Positions 16,421 to 24,871 of a DNA stretch of 64,000 bases are shown here, one piece after another. The notes under the pieces are model-generated. The model did not search any database, was not told where the DNA came from, and worked only from the letters and a program-made list of their open reading frames with translations. The DNA comes from an uncultured Paracoccaceae bacterium (GTDB taxonomy: Bacteria > Pseudomonadota > Alphaproteobacteria > Rhodobacterales > Rhodobacteraceae): NCBI GenBank assembly GCA_958439195.1, contig OY288155.1, positions 116,968 through 180,967 of the forward strand, given 5' to 3'. Positions within the stretch are counted from its first letter, which is position 1; each line of letters begins with the position of its first letter. The translations under genes were made by a program, and so were the position numbers.

Positions 16421-16924
16421 ATGTCGCTTGCTGAAGATTTTCTGTCCACCGACGACCTGCACCCGATCGACATTGTCGAAACGCTGGCCGAACATCACGA
16501 TTGGGAATTTGACCGGGTCACCGATGACCAGATCGCCATGGCTGTCGAAGGGCAGTGGCGCACCTACAGCCTGACGCTGGCCTGGTCGGCGCAGGATGAA
16601 ACACTGCGGTTGATCTGCACCTTTGAACTGGAACCTCCGGCCGCACGCATGGGCGCGCTGTTTGACGTCCTGAACCGTTGCAATGATATGGTCTGGACCG
16701 GGGCCTTTACCTATTGGGAAGACCAGAAGCTGATGGTCTGGCGCTATGGGTTGCTGTTGTCTGGCGGGCAATATGTGACGGCGGATCAGGTGGATGGCTT
16801 GATTGCCGCCGCCGTGGGTGCGGCAGAACGCTTTTACCCGGCATTCCAGCTTGTCTCCTGGGGCGATCAATCCCCGGCCGAGGCGATGAAGGTCGCCATT
16901 GCCGAGGCTTACGGTCGCGCCTAA
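16421..16924 (+). CDS. YbjN domain-containing protein
   Basis: 167-residue YbjN/DUF1790 protein with the type III secretion chaperone-like fold. The N-terminal LAEDFLSTDDLHPIDIVETLAEHHDWEFDRVTDDQIAM and the central TYSLTLAWSAQDETLRLICTFE strands fit the family. The role is unclear; in E. coli YbjN influences stress responses and motility. GTG at 16418 or ATG at 16421 could start it. The proC start lies 28 bases after the stop, suggesting a common transcript with proC, csaA and the dehydrogenase gene. Confidence 0.85.
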   Translation: MSLAEDFLSTDDLHPIDIVETLAEHHDWEFDRVTDDQIAMAVEGQWRTYSLTLAWSAQDETLRLICTFELEPPAARMGALFDVLNRCNDMVWTGAFTYWEDQKLMVWRYGLLLSGGQYVTADQVDGLIAAAVGAAERFYPAFQLVSWGDQSPAEAMKVAIAEAYGRA

Positions 16925-16952
16925 CCTGCACCGCGGAATGCGGGGGGCAGTT

Positions 16953-17756
16953 ATGGCGTTGGATCGGTTGGCCCAGGATGGGCTGGTTCTTCTGGGATGC
17001 GGCAAGATGGGAACGGCCCTGCTGACGGGCTGGCTGGGGGCGGGTGTGCCTGCGGCGTCGGTCTGGGTGATCGAACCCAACCCGTCAGATTGGCTGCGGG
17101 GCAGCGGCGTGCATCTGAATGACGGCGTGCCTGCGGCCCCGGCCGTGGCGCTGCTGGCGGTCAAACCGCAGATGATGGGGGCGGCGCTTCCGGTTCTTCA
17201 GGCGCTGGGCAATGGTGGCACGCTGTTTCTGTCCATCGCGGCGGGCACGACCATCGCCGCCTTCGAGGCAGCCCTGGGCGATCACACACCCATCGTGCGC
17301 ACCATGCCCAACACCCCCGCGATGGTGAACCGTGGCATCACCGCGCTGTGTCGCAATCCCCATGTCACCGATGACGGCATGGCGCTGGCCGTGGCGCTGA
17401 TGGCGGCGGTTGGGGAAACCGTGATCCTGGACGGCGAGCATCAGATTGATGCCGTGACGGCCCTGTCCGGCTCTGGCCCCGCCTATGTGTTCCACCTAAT
17501 CGAGGCGATGGCCGCCGCAGGTGTGACAGAGGGGCTGTCACCCGCCGTCGCCATGCAACTGGCCCGCGCCACCGTCTGCGGGGCGGGCGAGTTGGCGCAC
17601 CGCTCGGGGGACAGCGCGGAACAGTTGCGCGTCAATGTCACCTCGCCCGGTGGCACCACGGCGGCGGCGCTGGCGGTGTTGATGCCCGAACTTTCGGGGC
17701 TGATGACCCGCGCGGTCAAGGCGGCGGCGGATCGCGGGCGGGAGTTGGGGAAATGA
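16953..17756 (+). CDS. proC: pyrroline-5-carboxylate reductase
   Basis: Last enzyme of proline synthesis: reduces pyrroline-5-carboxylate with NAD(P)H. The N-terminal nucleotide motif LVLLGCGKMGTALL, the ALLAVKPQMM strand and the signature VTALSGSGPAYVFHLIEAMAAAGV are complete in 267 residues. The ATG at 16953 is nearest to the Rossmann strand; the frame is open a little further upstream. The stop overlaps the next ATG by four bases. Confidence 0.95.
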   Translation: MALDRLAQDGLVLLGCGKMGTALLTGWLGAGVPAASVWVIEPNPSDWLRGSGVHLNDGVPAAPAVALLAVKPQMMGAALPVLQALGNGGTLFLSIAAGTTIAAFEAALGDHTPIVRTMPNTPAMVNRGITALCRNPHVTDDGMALAVALMAAVGETVILDGEHQIDAVTALSGSGPAYVFHLIEAMAAAGVTEGLSPAVAMQLARATVCGAGELAHRSGDSAEQLRVNVTSPGGTTAAALAVLMPELSGLMTRAVKAAADRGRELGK

Positions 17757-18088
17757 CGATCACCTATGACGATTTCCAAAAGGTCGATATCCGCGTCGGC
17801 CGCATCACCCGCGCCGAACCCTTCCCCGAGGCGCGGAAGCCCGCCATCAAGCTGTGGGTCGATTTCGGGGGCGAGATTGGCGAGAAACGGTCTTCGGCCC
17901 AGATCACGCGGCATTACACGCCAGAGGCGCTGGTCGGTCGGCAGGTGCTGGCAGTGGTGAACTTTCCGCCGCGCCAGATCGGCAAGGTGATGTCCGAGGT
18001 GCTGGTGCTGGGCGTGCCGGATGCGGAGGGCGAGGTTGTGCTGATCGGGCCGGGGCATGACGTTCCGCTGGGGGGGAGGCTTTTCTGA
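17753..18088 (+). CDS. CsaA-like tRNA-binding domain protein
   Basis: 111-residue single-domain protein of the CsaA family, an OB-fold related to the tRNA-binding domain of methionyl-tRNA synthetase. The signatures FQKVDIRVGRITRAEPFPEARKPAIKLWVDFG and the C-terminal VLVLGVPDAEGEVVLIGPGHDVPLGGRLF are present. CsaA was described as an export-related chaperone in Bacillus. ATGA overlap with proC, and the next gene starts right after the stop. Confidence 0.9.
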   Translation: MTITYDDFQKVDIRVGRITRAEPFPEARKPAIKLWVDFGGEIGEKRSSAQITRHYTPEALVGRQVLAVVNFPPRQIGKVMSEVLVLGVPDAEGEVVLIGPGHDVPLGGRLF

Positions 18089-19042
18089 ATGAAACTGTTG
18101 ATCACACGCACCATGCCCGACCGGGTGCTGGCTGCCGCGCAGGCGCGGTTCGACGTGACGGTGCGGCAGTCGGAATCTGGGGTGCTGTCGCCTGCGGAAC
18201 TGCGCGCATCCCTGCGGGATTATGACGTTGTCATGCCCACATTGGGGGATCGGTATCAGGCCGATGTCTTTGCCGATGTCCCCGCGCCACGGGCAAAGCT
18301 GCTGGCCAATTTCGGGGTGGGTTACAACCATATTGACGTGGACGCGGCAGGCAAGGCAGGCGTCACTGTCACCAATACCCCCGGTGCGGTGACGGATGCT
18401 ACGGCGGATATTGCGCTGTCGCTGATCTTGATGACGGCGCGGCGGCTGGGCGAGGGCGAGCGTATCCTGCGCGCCGGGAACTGGCAGGGCTGGGGGCCGA
18501 CGCAGATGCTGGGCACCCATGTCAGCGGAAAATCGGTGGGCATCATCGGCATGGGCCGCATCGGCAAGGCCATCGCGCGGCGCTGTCAGGCGGGGTTCGG
18601 GATGGAGGTGGTATTCCACAACCGATCCCCCGTGACCGACACCGGGGTGCCTGCGCGGCAGCTGGGGATGTCCGAGGCGATGGCCCAGGATTTCGTCGTC
18701 GTCGCCGTGCCGGGGGGCAAGGCCACCCATCACCTGATCAACGCCACGGCCTTTGCCGCGATGAAACCCTCGGGCATCTTCATTAACATCGCGCGCGGTG
18801 ATGTGGTGAATGAAGGCGCGCTGATCGCCGCCTTGCAGGCCGGACAAATCGCTGGGGCGGGGCTGGATGTCTATGAGTTTGAGCCGCAGGTTCCCCCCGC
18901 CCTGATGGCGATGGAAAACGTGACGCTGCTGCCGCATCTGGGCACCGCGGCGCTGGAGGTGCGCGAGAATATGGGGATGATGGCGGTGGACAACCTGATC
19001 GCCCATCTGGAGGGGCGCAATCTGCCCAACCGCGTGGGGTGA
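18089..19042 (+). CDS. D-2-hydroxyacid dehydrogenase (glyoxylate/hydroxypyruvate reductase or D-glycerate dehydrogenase)
   Basis: NAD(P)-dependent D-2-hydroxyacid dehydrogenase of 317 residues. The Rossmann motif VGIIGMGRIGKAIARR, the catalytic Arg region NIARGDVVNEGAL, the Glu in LDVYEFEPQVP and the His in TLLPHLGTAALEVRENM are all present. The N-terminus MKLLITRTMPDRVLAAA fits GRHPR/GyaR-type enzymes acting on glyoxylate, hydroxypyruvate or glycerate. It ends the YbjN-proC-csaA run and is followed by the tandem palindromes at 19060. Confidence 0.9.
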   Translation: MKLLITRTMPDRVLAAAQARFDVTVRQSESGVLSPAELRASLRDYDVVMPTLGDRYQADVFADVPAPRAKLLANFGVGYNHIDVDAAGKAGVTVTNTPGAVTDATADIALSLILMTARRLGEGERILRAGNWQGWGPTQMLGTHVSGKSVGIIGMGRIGKAIARRCQAGFGMEVVFHNRSPVTDTGVPARQLGMSEAMAQDFVVVAVPGGKATHHLINATAFAAMKPSGIFINIARGDVVNEGALIAALQAGQIAGAGLDVYEFEPQVPPALMAMENVTLLPHLGTAALEVRENMGMMAVDNLIAHLEGRNLPNRVG

Positions 19043-19059
19043 GCATGGCCGCAGGCCAC

Positions 19060-19102
19060 AAAATTCTTCGAAGAATTTTGCCAAGAATTTTCGAAAATTC
19101 TT
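19060..19102 (+). repeat. tandem palindromes after dehydrogenase gene
   Basis: Two perfect 20-bp palindromes, AAAATTCTTC plus its complement (19060-19079) and AAGAATTTTC plus its complement (19083-19102), separated by GCC, 17 bases after a stop codon. The exact reverse-complement copy lies at 49920-49962. In RNA each palindrome would fold into a hairpin, so this is a probable 3'-end structure. Confidence 0.8.
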
Positions 19103-19124
19103 GTGCCGCCAAAGGCGGCAGACC

Positions 19125-19781
19125 GTGATCCTGTCACGCGGGCGGCGCTATGTCTTTGTCCATATCCCCAAGACGGGCGGCACGGCGCTGACGCTGGCGC
19201 TAGAGGCGCGCGCCATGAAGGATGACATCCTGATTGGCGACACGCCCAAAGCCCGTGCGCGGCGGGGGCGGTTGGCGGGTCTGGCGGCCAAGGGGCGGCT
19301 GTGGAAACATTCCACGCTGGCCGATCTGGATGGGTTGCTGGCGCCTGCTGACCTGGCCGATTTCTTCATCCTGACGCTGGTGCGCAACCCGTGGGACCGC
19401 ATGGTCAGCTATTATCACTGGCTGCGCGGCCAATCCTTTGCCCATCCGGCGGTGGCACTGTCCAAGGCCACCGATTTCAGTGGCTTTCTGAACCACCCCG
19501 ACACACAGGCCGCCTTTGCCGCCTGGCCCTTTCCTGCCTATCTGCGCGATGCACAGGGGGTGGACCGCGCCACGCTTTATGCACGGCTGGAACATCTGGA
19601 CGAAGACCTGATCCCGTTCGAGTCGCATCTGGGTTTTCGCCTGACACCGCTGCCGCGTGCCAATGACAGTGCCCGTGCCCGCGATTGGCGGCCCTATTAC
19701 ACGCCCGAAGATGCCGCGCTGGTGGCCCGCCTTTGCGCATCCGACATCGCCCGTTTCGGATACCGCTTCGATCCCGCCTGA
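19125..19781 (+). CDS. sulfotransferase family 2-like protein
   Basis: 218-residue PAPS-dependent sulfotransferase family protein. The 5'-phosphosulfate loop is YVFVHIPKTGGTALTLALE near the N-terminus, and the 3'-phosphate motif is ILTLVRNPWDRMVSYYHWLRG near residue 90. GTG at 19125 is taken as start, because the upstream TTG at 19101 falls inside the palindromic repeat. The acceptor is unknown; in Rhodobacterales such genes often act on surface polysaccharide or lipid. PAPS could come from the sat/cysC product. Confidence 0.82.
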   Translation: MILSRGRRYVFVHIPKTGGTALTLALEARAMKDDILIGDTPKARARRGRLAGLAAKGRLWKHSTLADLDGLLAPADLADFFILTLVRNPWDRMVSYYHWLRGQSFAHPAVALSKATDFSGFLNHPDTQAAFAAWPFPAYLRDAQGVDRATLYARLEHLDEDLIPFESHLGFRLTPLPRANDSARARDWRPYYTPEDAALVARLCASDIARFGYRFDPA

Positions 19782-19892
19782 CTGTTCGCCTTTTCGACAC
19801 AATACACCGCAGCAATGCCCGCCTTTTGCCCTTTGGCTGCCCAATCTCTGCTTCAGGTTGCATTTGTCGACCCTTGAACGAAGGCAGGTCAG

Positions 19893-20519
19893 GTGCAGGT
19901 ATCAGTATCACACGGTGGGGCGGCAGTTCCGGCCATTCTGGTGGACGGACTGCCCGCTTCGCAGCTTTTGGCCACGCCGGATGGCTGGGTCGAGGTGGGC
20001 GATCTGGAACCCGGTGATCCTGTGCTGACATTTGAACAGGGCGAAATGCCGGTGGCCGCTGTCTATCGGTCGGCCCAGGCGGCCTGGGTTCCCCCTGGTT
20101 TCTGGCCGCTTTTGCTGCCTCAAGGCGTGATGGACAATGACCATCCCGTCGAACTTCTTCCCGCCCAGATGGTCATGCTTGAGGCTGAACTGGCCGAAGA
20201 GATGTATGGCGAGCCTTTCGTCATGGTGCCTGCGCTGGCGCTTTTGGGTTGGAACGGCATCACCCGCCGCGCCCCGCGCGAGGTGGAAATCGTTCATCTG
20301 CAATTTGAAACGCCGCAGGTCGTGTTCGCCGGGACATGCCTTTTGCTGGGATGTTTCGGCACCGGGCAGGCAGCGGCGAACCTGTTTCGCGCCGATGGCA
20401 TGACGACCCTTGGGTTGAAAGAGGCCCGCCACCTGGTGGCGGGCCTGATCACCGAAGGCGAACGTGCGCGTTTTCTGCCGCCTGCTCAGGCGGCCTTTGC
20501 CCCCGCGCCCTTGCTGTAG
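19893..20519 (+). CDS. degenerate Hint-domain protein
   Basis: 208-residue protein matching the Hint_2 family common in Rhodobacterales. The pattern ATPDGWVEVGDLEPGDPVLTFEQG (about 27-50) is the Hint start, and MYGEPFVMVPALALLG with HLQFETPQVVFAGTCLLLGCF the later part. Active Hint modules begin with Cys in CFTPGT and carry a His in a SPQHRV block; here the corresponding segments read GLPASQ (around 19-24) and LPAQMV (around 89-94), so both catalytic residues are absent. Self-cleavage is therefore unlikely. GTG start. The last 34 bases overlap the convergent fadJ-like gene. Confidence 0.75.
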   Translation: MQVSVSHGGAAVPAILVDGLPASQLLATPDGWVEVGDLEPGDPVLTFEQGEMPVAAVYRSAQAAWVPPGFWPLLLPQGVMDNDHPVELLPAQMVMLEAELAEEMYGEPFVMVPALALLGWNGITRRAPREVEIVHLQFETPQVVFAGTCLLLGCFGTGQAAANLFRADGMTTLGLKEARHLVAGLITEGERARFLPPAQAAFAPAPLL

Positions 20520-22672
20520 AACGCGGCCCCCTTTGCGGCCATGTCGCGCAGCAGGGCGGGTGCGGTGAACCGCGCGCCCTGTGTTTCGGTCAGTGTCTCG
20601 CAAATCTCCACTGCGCGCGCCGCGCCGATGATGTCCAGCCAGCCGAACGGCCCGCCCGACCAGGGCGCAAAGCCCCAGCCGAGGATCGCGCCAACATCGC
20701 CTTCGCGGATGTCCGTCAGCACCCCATCCTCCAACGCGCGCACGGCCTCCAGCACCTGCGCCATCAGCAGGCGGTGCTGGACGGTGGTCAGGTCGGGCTG
20801 TTCCTCGGCCACCGGGTATTGCGCGGCCAGCCCGTCCCACAGCCCCTCACGCTTGCCCGCCGCGTCATAGGCGTAGAAACCCGCATTGGCCTTTTTGCCC
20901 ATGCGCCCCTGATCGGCCATCCAGAACAGCACCGCATCCACTGCGCCATCGGGATAGGCATCGCCCATCGCCGCACGGGTGGCCTTGGCGATCTTCACGC
21001 CCAAATCAATGGAGGTTTCATCCACCAGTTGCAGCGGGCCCAGCGGCATCCCCACCAGTTTGGCGGCATTTTCCACCAGCGCCGGTTCCACGCCTTCGGC
21101 CACCATGCGGATGCCTTCGTTGATATAGGGGATGATGCAGCGGTTGGCATAGAAGAACCGCGCATCGTTCACCACGATGGGTGTCTTGCGAATCTGCCGC
21201 ACGAAATCCAGCGCCTTGGCCACCGCCACATCGCCCGTTTCTTTTCCCCGGATGATTTCCACCAGCATCATCTTGTCGACCGGCGAAAAGAAATGGATGC
21301 CGATGAAATGCGCAGGCCGCGCGCTGGCCTTCGCCAGCGATGAGATCGGCAGTGTCGAGGTATTGGTGGCAAAGACGCAATCCGTCCCCACTACAGCCTC
21401 AACCTTTGCCGTTACCTCGGCCTTCACCTTCGGGTCTTCGAACACCGCCTCGACGATCAGGTCACACCCTGCCAGCGCGGCATAATCGGTGGTGGCATGA
21501 ATGCGGGCCAGCACTTCGGCCTTCTTTTCAACCGTTACCTTGCGGCGCTGGATGCCTTTGTCCAGCAAGCCTTCAGAATAGGCTTTGCCCTTGTCGGCGG
21601 CCTCTTGTGCGGCGTCGATCAGCACCACCTCGATCCCCGCATTGGCGCTGACATAGGCGATGCCCGCCCCCATCATGCCTGCGCCGATGACACCCACTTT
21701 CCGCACCGTCTGATCCGCCACCGATGGCCGGTTCGCGCCCTTTTCCAGCGCCTCCTTGTTGATGAACAAGGACCGGATCATCGCGGTGGAAGACGGGTTC
21801 ATCAGCACGGATGTGAAATGCCGTGCCTCGATCTTCAACGCGGTATCAAACGGCACCAACGCGCCTTCATAGACTGCCGATAGCAGCGCGCGGGCAGCCG
21901 GATAGACCCCCATCGTCTTGCCCATCACCATGGCGCTTGCGCCGACAAAGGTCATAAACCCAGCCGGATGATAGGGCGCGCCGCCCGGCATCTTGTAGCC
22001 CTTGTCATCCCAGGGCTTCACCAGATCGGACTCTTTCGCCGTCAGAACCCATTCCTTCGCACGCGCCAGCAACTCCTCGGCCGGGACAACCTCATCAATC
22101 AGCCCGGCCGCCTTGGCGGATTTCGGATCGCTCAACTTGCCTTCCAGCAGGAAAGGCGCGGCCATCATCGCCCCCATCTTGCGCACAAGGCGGGTGGTGC
22201 CACCCGCGCCGGGAAAGATGCCGACCATAATCTCCGGCAGGCCGATCTTGGCGCGTCCGTTGTCGGCCGCGATGATCCGGTGGCAGGCCAGCGGCAGTTC
22301 CAGCCCGATCCCCAGCGCCGTGCCGGGCAGGGCGGCGACAATCGGCTTGCCACCCTTTTTCGTCTTTGGGTCCATCCCCGCGCGTTCGATCTTGCGCAGC
22401 ACGGCATGCATCTGCATCACGCCCGCGAAAATCGCCTCGGCGCCGCCTGCCCGCATCTGGGCGATCACGTTCAGGTCCATCCCCCCCGCGAAATCCTTCT
22501 TTCCGCTTGTCAGGATGATCCCCTTCACCGCCGCATCGGACAGCGCGTTGTCGATCAGGCTGTCCAGCAGGGCAAAAGCCTCGGTCGACATCACGTTCAT
22601 CGACTTGGCCTGCACGTCCCAGGTGATGGTGGCGACGCCATCGGCATCAAGGGTCATGGTGAAATCGGTCAT
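20486..22672 (-). CDS. FadJ-type enoyl-CoA hydratase / 3-hydroxyacyl-CoA dehydrogenase
   Basis: Multifunctional beta-oxidation protein of 728 residues. The N-terminal crotonase domain (about 1-190) has both catalytic Glu (Glu125 in GIGLELPLAC and Glu147 in GLPEIMVGIFPGAGGTTRL). The Rossmann site VRKVGVIGAGMMGAGIAY is at about 323-340 and the dehydrogenase HFFSPVDKMMLVEII block follows, then the C-terminal 3HCDH domain. It hydrates enoyl-CoA and oxidises 3-hydroxyacyl-CoA, with the thiolase of the same operon completing the cycle. Its ATG overlaps the cupin stop by four bases. Confidence 0.95.
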   Translation of the reverse strand: MTDFTMTLDADGVATITWDVQAKSMNVMSTEAFALLDSLIDNALSDAAVKGIILTSGKKDFAGGMDLNVIAQMRAGGAEAIFAGVMQMHAVLRKIERAGMDPKTKKGGKPIVAALPGTALGIGLELPLACHRIIAADNGRAKIGLPEIMVGIFPGAGGTTRLVRKMGAMMAAPFLLEGKLSDPKSAKAAGLIDEVVPAEELLARAKEWVLTAKESDLVKPWDDKGYKMPGGAPYHPAGFMTFVGASAMVMGKTMGVYPAARALLSAVYEGALVPFDTALKIEARHFTSVLMNPSSTAMIRSLFINKEALEKGANRPSVADQTVRKVGVIGAGMMGAGIAYVSANAGIEVVLIDAAQEAADKGKAYSEGLLDKGIQRRKVTVEKKAEVLARIHATTDYAALAGCDLIVEAVFEDPKVKAEVTAKVEAVVGTDCVFATNTSTLPISSLAKASARPAHFIGIHFFSPVDKMMLVEIIRGKETGDVAVAKALDFVRQIRKTPIVVNDARFFYANRCIIPYINEGIRMVAEGVEPALVENAAKLVGMPLGPLQLVDETSIDLGVKIAKATRAAMGDAYPDGAVDAVLFWMADQGRMGKKANAGFYAYDAAGKREGLWDGLAAQYPVAEEQPDLTTVQHRLLMAQVLEAVRALEDGVLTDIREGDVGAILGWGFAPWSGGPFGWLDIIGAARAVEICETLTETQGARFTAPALLRDMAAKGAAFYSKGAGAKAA

Positions 22673-23646
22673 CTGCTCTCTCCAGTCGGATAGGGGGTGC
22701 CGTCGCGGTGTAGGTAGCGGCGCGCAGCACCGTCCTTTTCCGTGATCAGGTCATGGTCGGTGTAATGAATGCGGTCACGCCGGGCGCGTGTGCCGATGAC
22801 AAGGTATCGGGCCGCCGCGTCGGACCTGTTGTCCAGCCGATGCCCCACGGTCTGCCCTGCGGGCCAGCAGGCCACGTCGCCCCGAACAAGCGGCGTCTCG
22901 GTATTCTCTACCAGCATGACGGTGCCCGACAGCATCAGGATCATCTCATCCTCGGCTTCATGCCAATGGCGATGGCCGGATCGGGAACCGGGCGGCAGCT
23001 CTTCGATGAAACAGCCGAATTGGGTGATCCCGCCCGGATCGGACAGAAGCTGAAAGCGATAATATCCGGGTCCGGGGCCAAGGATCGGATGGGTGGGGTT
23101 TTCCTCTTGCCAGTCGAGCAGGGTGATCAGGCCGCGCGGGCGGCCAGCGCCGGGCAGGGGGGGAAGCGTGCCGTCCTGCACCGCCCCGGCATAGGGCGTG
23201 CCATCCTTGCGGGTAAAGGTTGCCGCGGCCCCGTCAATGGTGCAGACCAGATCGACATCCGAATAGGTGGCCACCTCATGCGTGGCCTTGCTGCCGATCA
23301 CCAAAAAGGAGGCGGGGGCATCCGACCGGTTGATGAAATGATGCCCGTCCGCCACGCCCGCCGGAAAGGCCGCCGCCATCCCGGCCCGCATCACCGCCTG
23401 CGCGCCATCCTGCACCAGCGTGCATGCGCCCGTCATCACCATGACGACCTCATCCTCGGCCATGTGCCAATGCCGCAGCGATGACAGCGCGCCGGGTTCC
23501 AGCGTCACAAGGTTCACCCCGATCTGCGTCAATCCGCCCGCCTGCCCCAACCGCAGCGATGACCGCCCCGCCATCATCGCCGCATAGGGCGCGGGATAGA
23601 TCGACCCGGTCTTGACCGGCACAGCGGCAAGGTCCAGCTTCGGCAT
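22669..23646 (-). CDS. double-cupin protein inside beta-oxidation operon
   Basis: 325-residue protein built of two cupin halves with near-identical logic: LSSLRHWHMAEDEVVMVMTGACTLV (about 54-78) and GSRSGHRHWHEAEDEMILMLSGTVMLV (about 220-246), each with the H-x-H-x-E metal motif and a following PAG..H strand. Each half ends in an (F/Y)LVIG(S/T)(K/R) segment and a DL(V/I)CTI or DLITEKDGAA..RKDGTPY stretch, so it arose by duplication. Cupins of this kind bind a metal and may be dioxygenases or isomerases; the substrate is unknown. It lies three bases after the thiolase stop and overlaps fadJ, so it is co-translated with fatty-acid genes. Confidence 0.85.
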   Translation of the reverse strand: MPKLDLAAVPVKTGSIYPAPYAAMMAGRSSLRLGQAGGLTQIGVNLVTLEPGALSSLRHWHMAEDEVVMVMTGACTLVQDGAQAVMRAGMAAAFPAGVADGHHFINRSDAPASFLVIGSKATHEVATYSDVDLVCTIDGAAATFTRKDGTPYAGAVQDGTLPPLPGAGRPRGLITLLDWQEENPTHPILGPGPGYYRFQLLSDPGGITQFGCFIEELPPGSRSGHRHWHEAEDEMILMLSGTVMLVENTETPLVRGDVACWPAGQTVGHRLDNRSDAAARYLVIGTRARRDRIHYTDHDLITEKDGAARRYLHRDGTPYPTGESR

Positions 23647-23649
23647 TCG

Positions 23650-24861
23650 TCAGACCCGTTCGATGATCGTGGCCGCGCCCATGCCCGATGCAATGCACAA
23701 CGTGGCCAGACCCACGCCTTTGCCCGTGCGCTCCAATTCGTCCAGCAACGTGCCGATGATGATGGCCCCGGTTGCACCCAGCGGATGGCCCATAGCGATC
23801 GACCCGCCGTTTGGGTTCACCTTTGCAGGGTCCACATCAAAAGCCTGCATGAAGCGCAACACGACGCTGGCAAAGGCCTCATTCACCTCGAACAGATCAA
23901 TGTCCGAAATCGCCATGCCGCTGTCGCGCAGGATCTTTTCCGTCACCGGCACAGGGCCTGTCAGCATGATCGTCGGATCGGTGCCGATCTTCGCCGTCGA
24001 AAGGATGCGCGCCCGCGCCTTCAACCCATGTGCGCGGCCAAATTCGGCATTGCCGATCAGCACGGCGGCGGCCCCGTCCACAATGCCAGATGAGTTGCCC
24101 GCATGGTGGATATGGTTGATCCGCTCCAGATGCGGATATTTCATCAGGGCGATCTTGTCGAAGCCGGGCATCACCTCGCCCATTTCCTTGAAGCTGGCCT
24201 TCAGCGCGCCCAGGCTTTGCATATCCGTGCCGGGGCGCATGTATTCATCATGGGACAGGATCGGCAGGCCGTTCTGATCATGGATGGTGATGACGGATTT
24301 GGAAAACCGCCCGTCCGCCCAGGCCGCCGCCGCCCGGCGCTGCGATTCCACGGCCAAGGCATCGGCCTGATCACGGCTAAAGCCATACTCTGTGGCGATG
24401 ATGTCGGCCGAAATCCCCTGCGGCACGAAATAGGTTTTCATTGCCAACGAAGGGTCCACCGCAATGGCCGCGCCGTCGCTGCCCATCGCCACACGCCCCA
24501 TCATTTCCACCCCGCCGGCGATATAGGCCGACCCCGCGCCGCCCCGCACCTGATTGGCGGCCAGGTTCACAGCCTCCATCCCGCTTGCGCAGAACCGATT
24601 GATCGCCAGACCGGGGATCGACTGGTCAAGGTCCGATGCCAGCACCGCCGACCGGGCCAGACAGCCACCCTGCTCACCCACTTGCGTGACGTTGCCCCAG
24701 ATCACATCCTCGACGGCGTGACCCTCCAGCCCATTGCGTTCCTTCACCGCGTTCAGAACCTTGGCCGACAGCGCGACCGAGGTCAGCTCATGCAATGCCC
24801 CATCCGGGCGGCCCTTGCCACGGGGGGAACGGACGGTGTCATAGATAAAGGCGTCAAGCAT
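23650..24861 (-). CDS. acetyl-CoA C-acyltransferase (thiolase)
   Basis: 403-residue thiolase. The acyl-carrying Cys91 is in NRFCASGMEAV, His359 in SIAMGHPLGATGA, and the second Cys389 in LCIASGMGAATII, so the active site is complete. It fits the degradative FadA/acetyl-CoA acetyltransferase class common beside FadJ in Rhodobacterales. It follows the GST gene by ten bases and precedes the double cupin and fadJ-like gene. Confidence 0.93.
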   Translation of the reverse strand: MLDAFIYDTVRSPRGKGRPDGALHELTSVALSAKVLNAVKERNGLEGHAVEDVIWGNVTQVGEQGGCLARSAVLASDLDQSIPGLAINRFCASGMEAVNLAANQVRGGAGSAYIAGGVEMMGRVAMGSDGAAIAVDPSLAMKTYFVPQGISADIIATEYGFSRDQADALAVESQRRAAAAWADGRFSKSVITIHDQNGLPILSHDEYMRPGTDMQSLGALKASFKEMGEVMPGFDKIALMKYPHLERINHIHHAGNSSGIVDGAAAVLIGNAEFGRAHGLKARARILSTAKIGTDPTIMLTGPVPVTEKILRDSGMAISDIDLFEVNEAFASVVLRFMQAFDVDPAKVNPNGGSIAMGHPLGATGAIIIGTLLDELERTGKGVGLATLCIASGMGAATIIERV

Positions 24862-24871
24862 GGTCGTCTCC

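Noticed and set aside
17483..19084. A 533-residue open frame on the minus strand opposite proC, csaA and the dehydrogenase gene.
   Set aside because: The plus-strand genes carry complete, recognisable domains; the minus reading is His/Arg/Gln-rich with no family features, the usual antisense artefact of GC-rich codon use.
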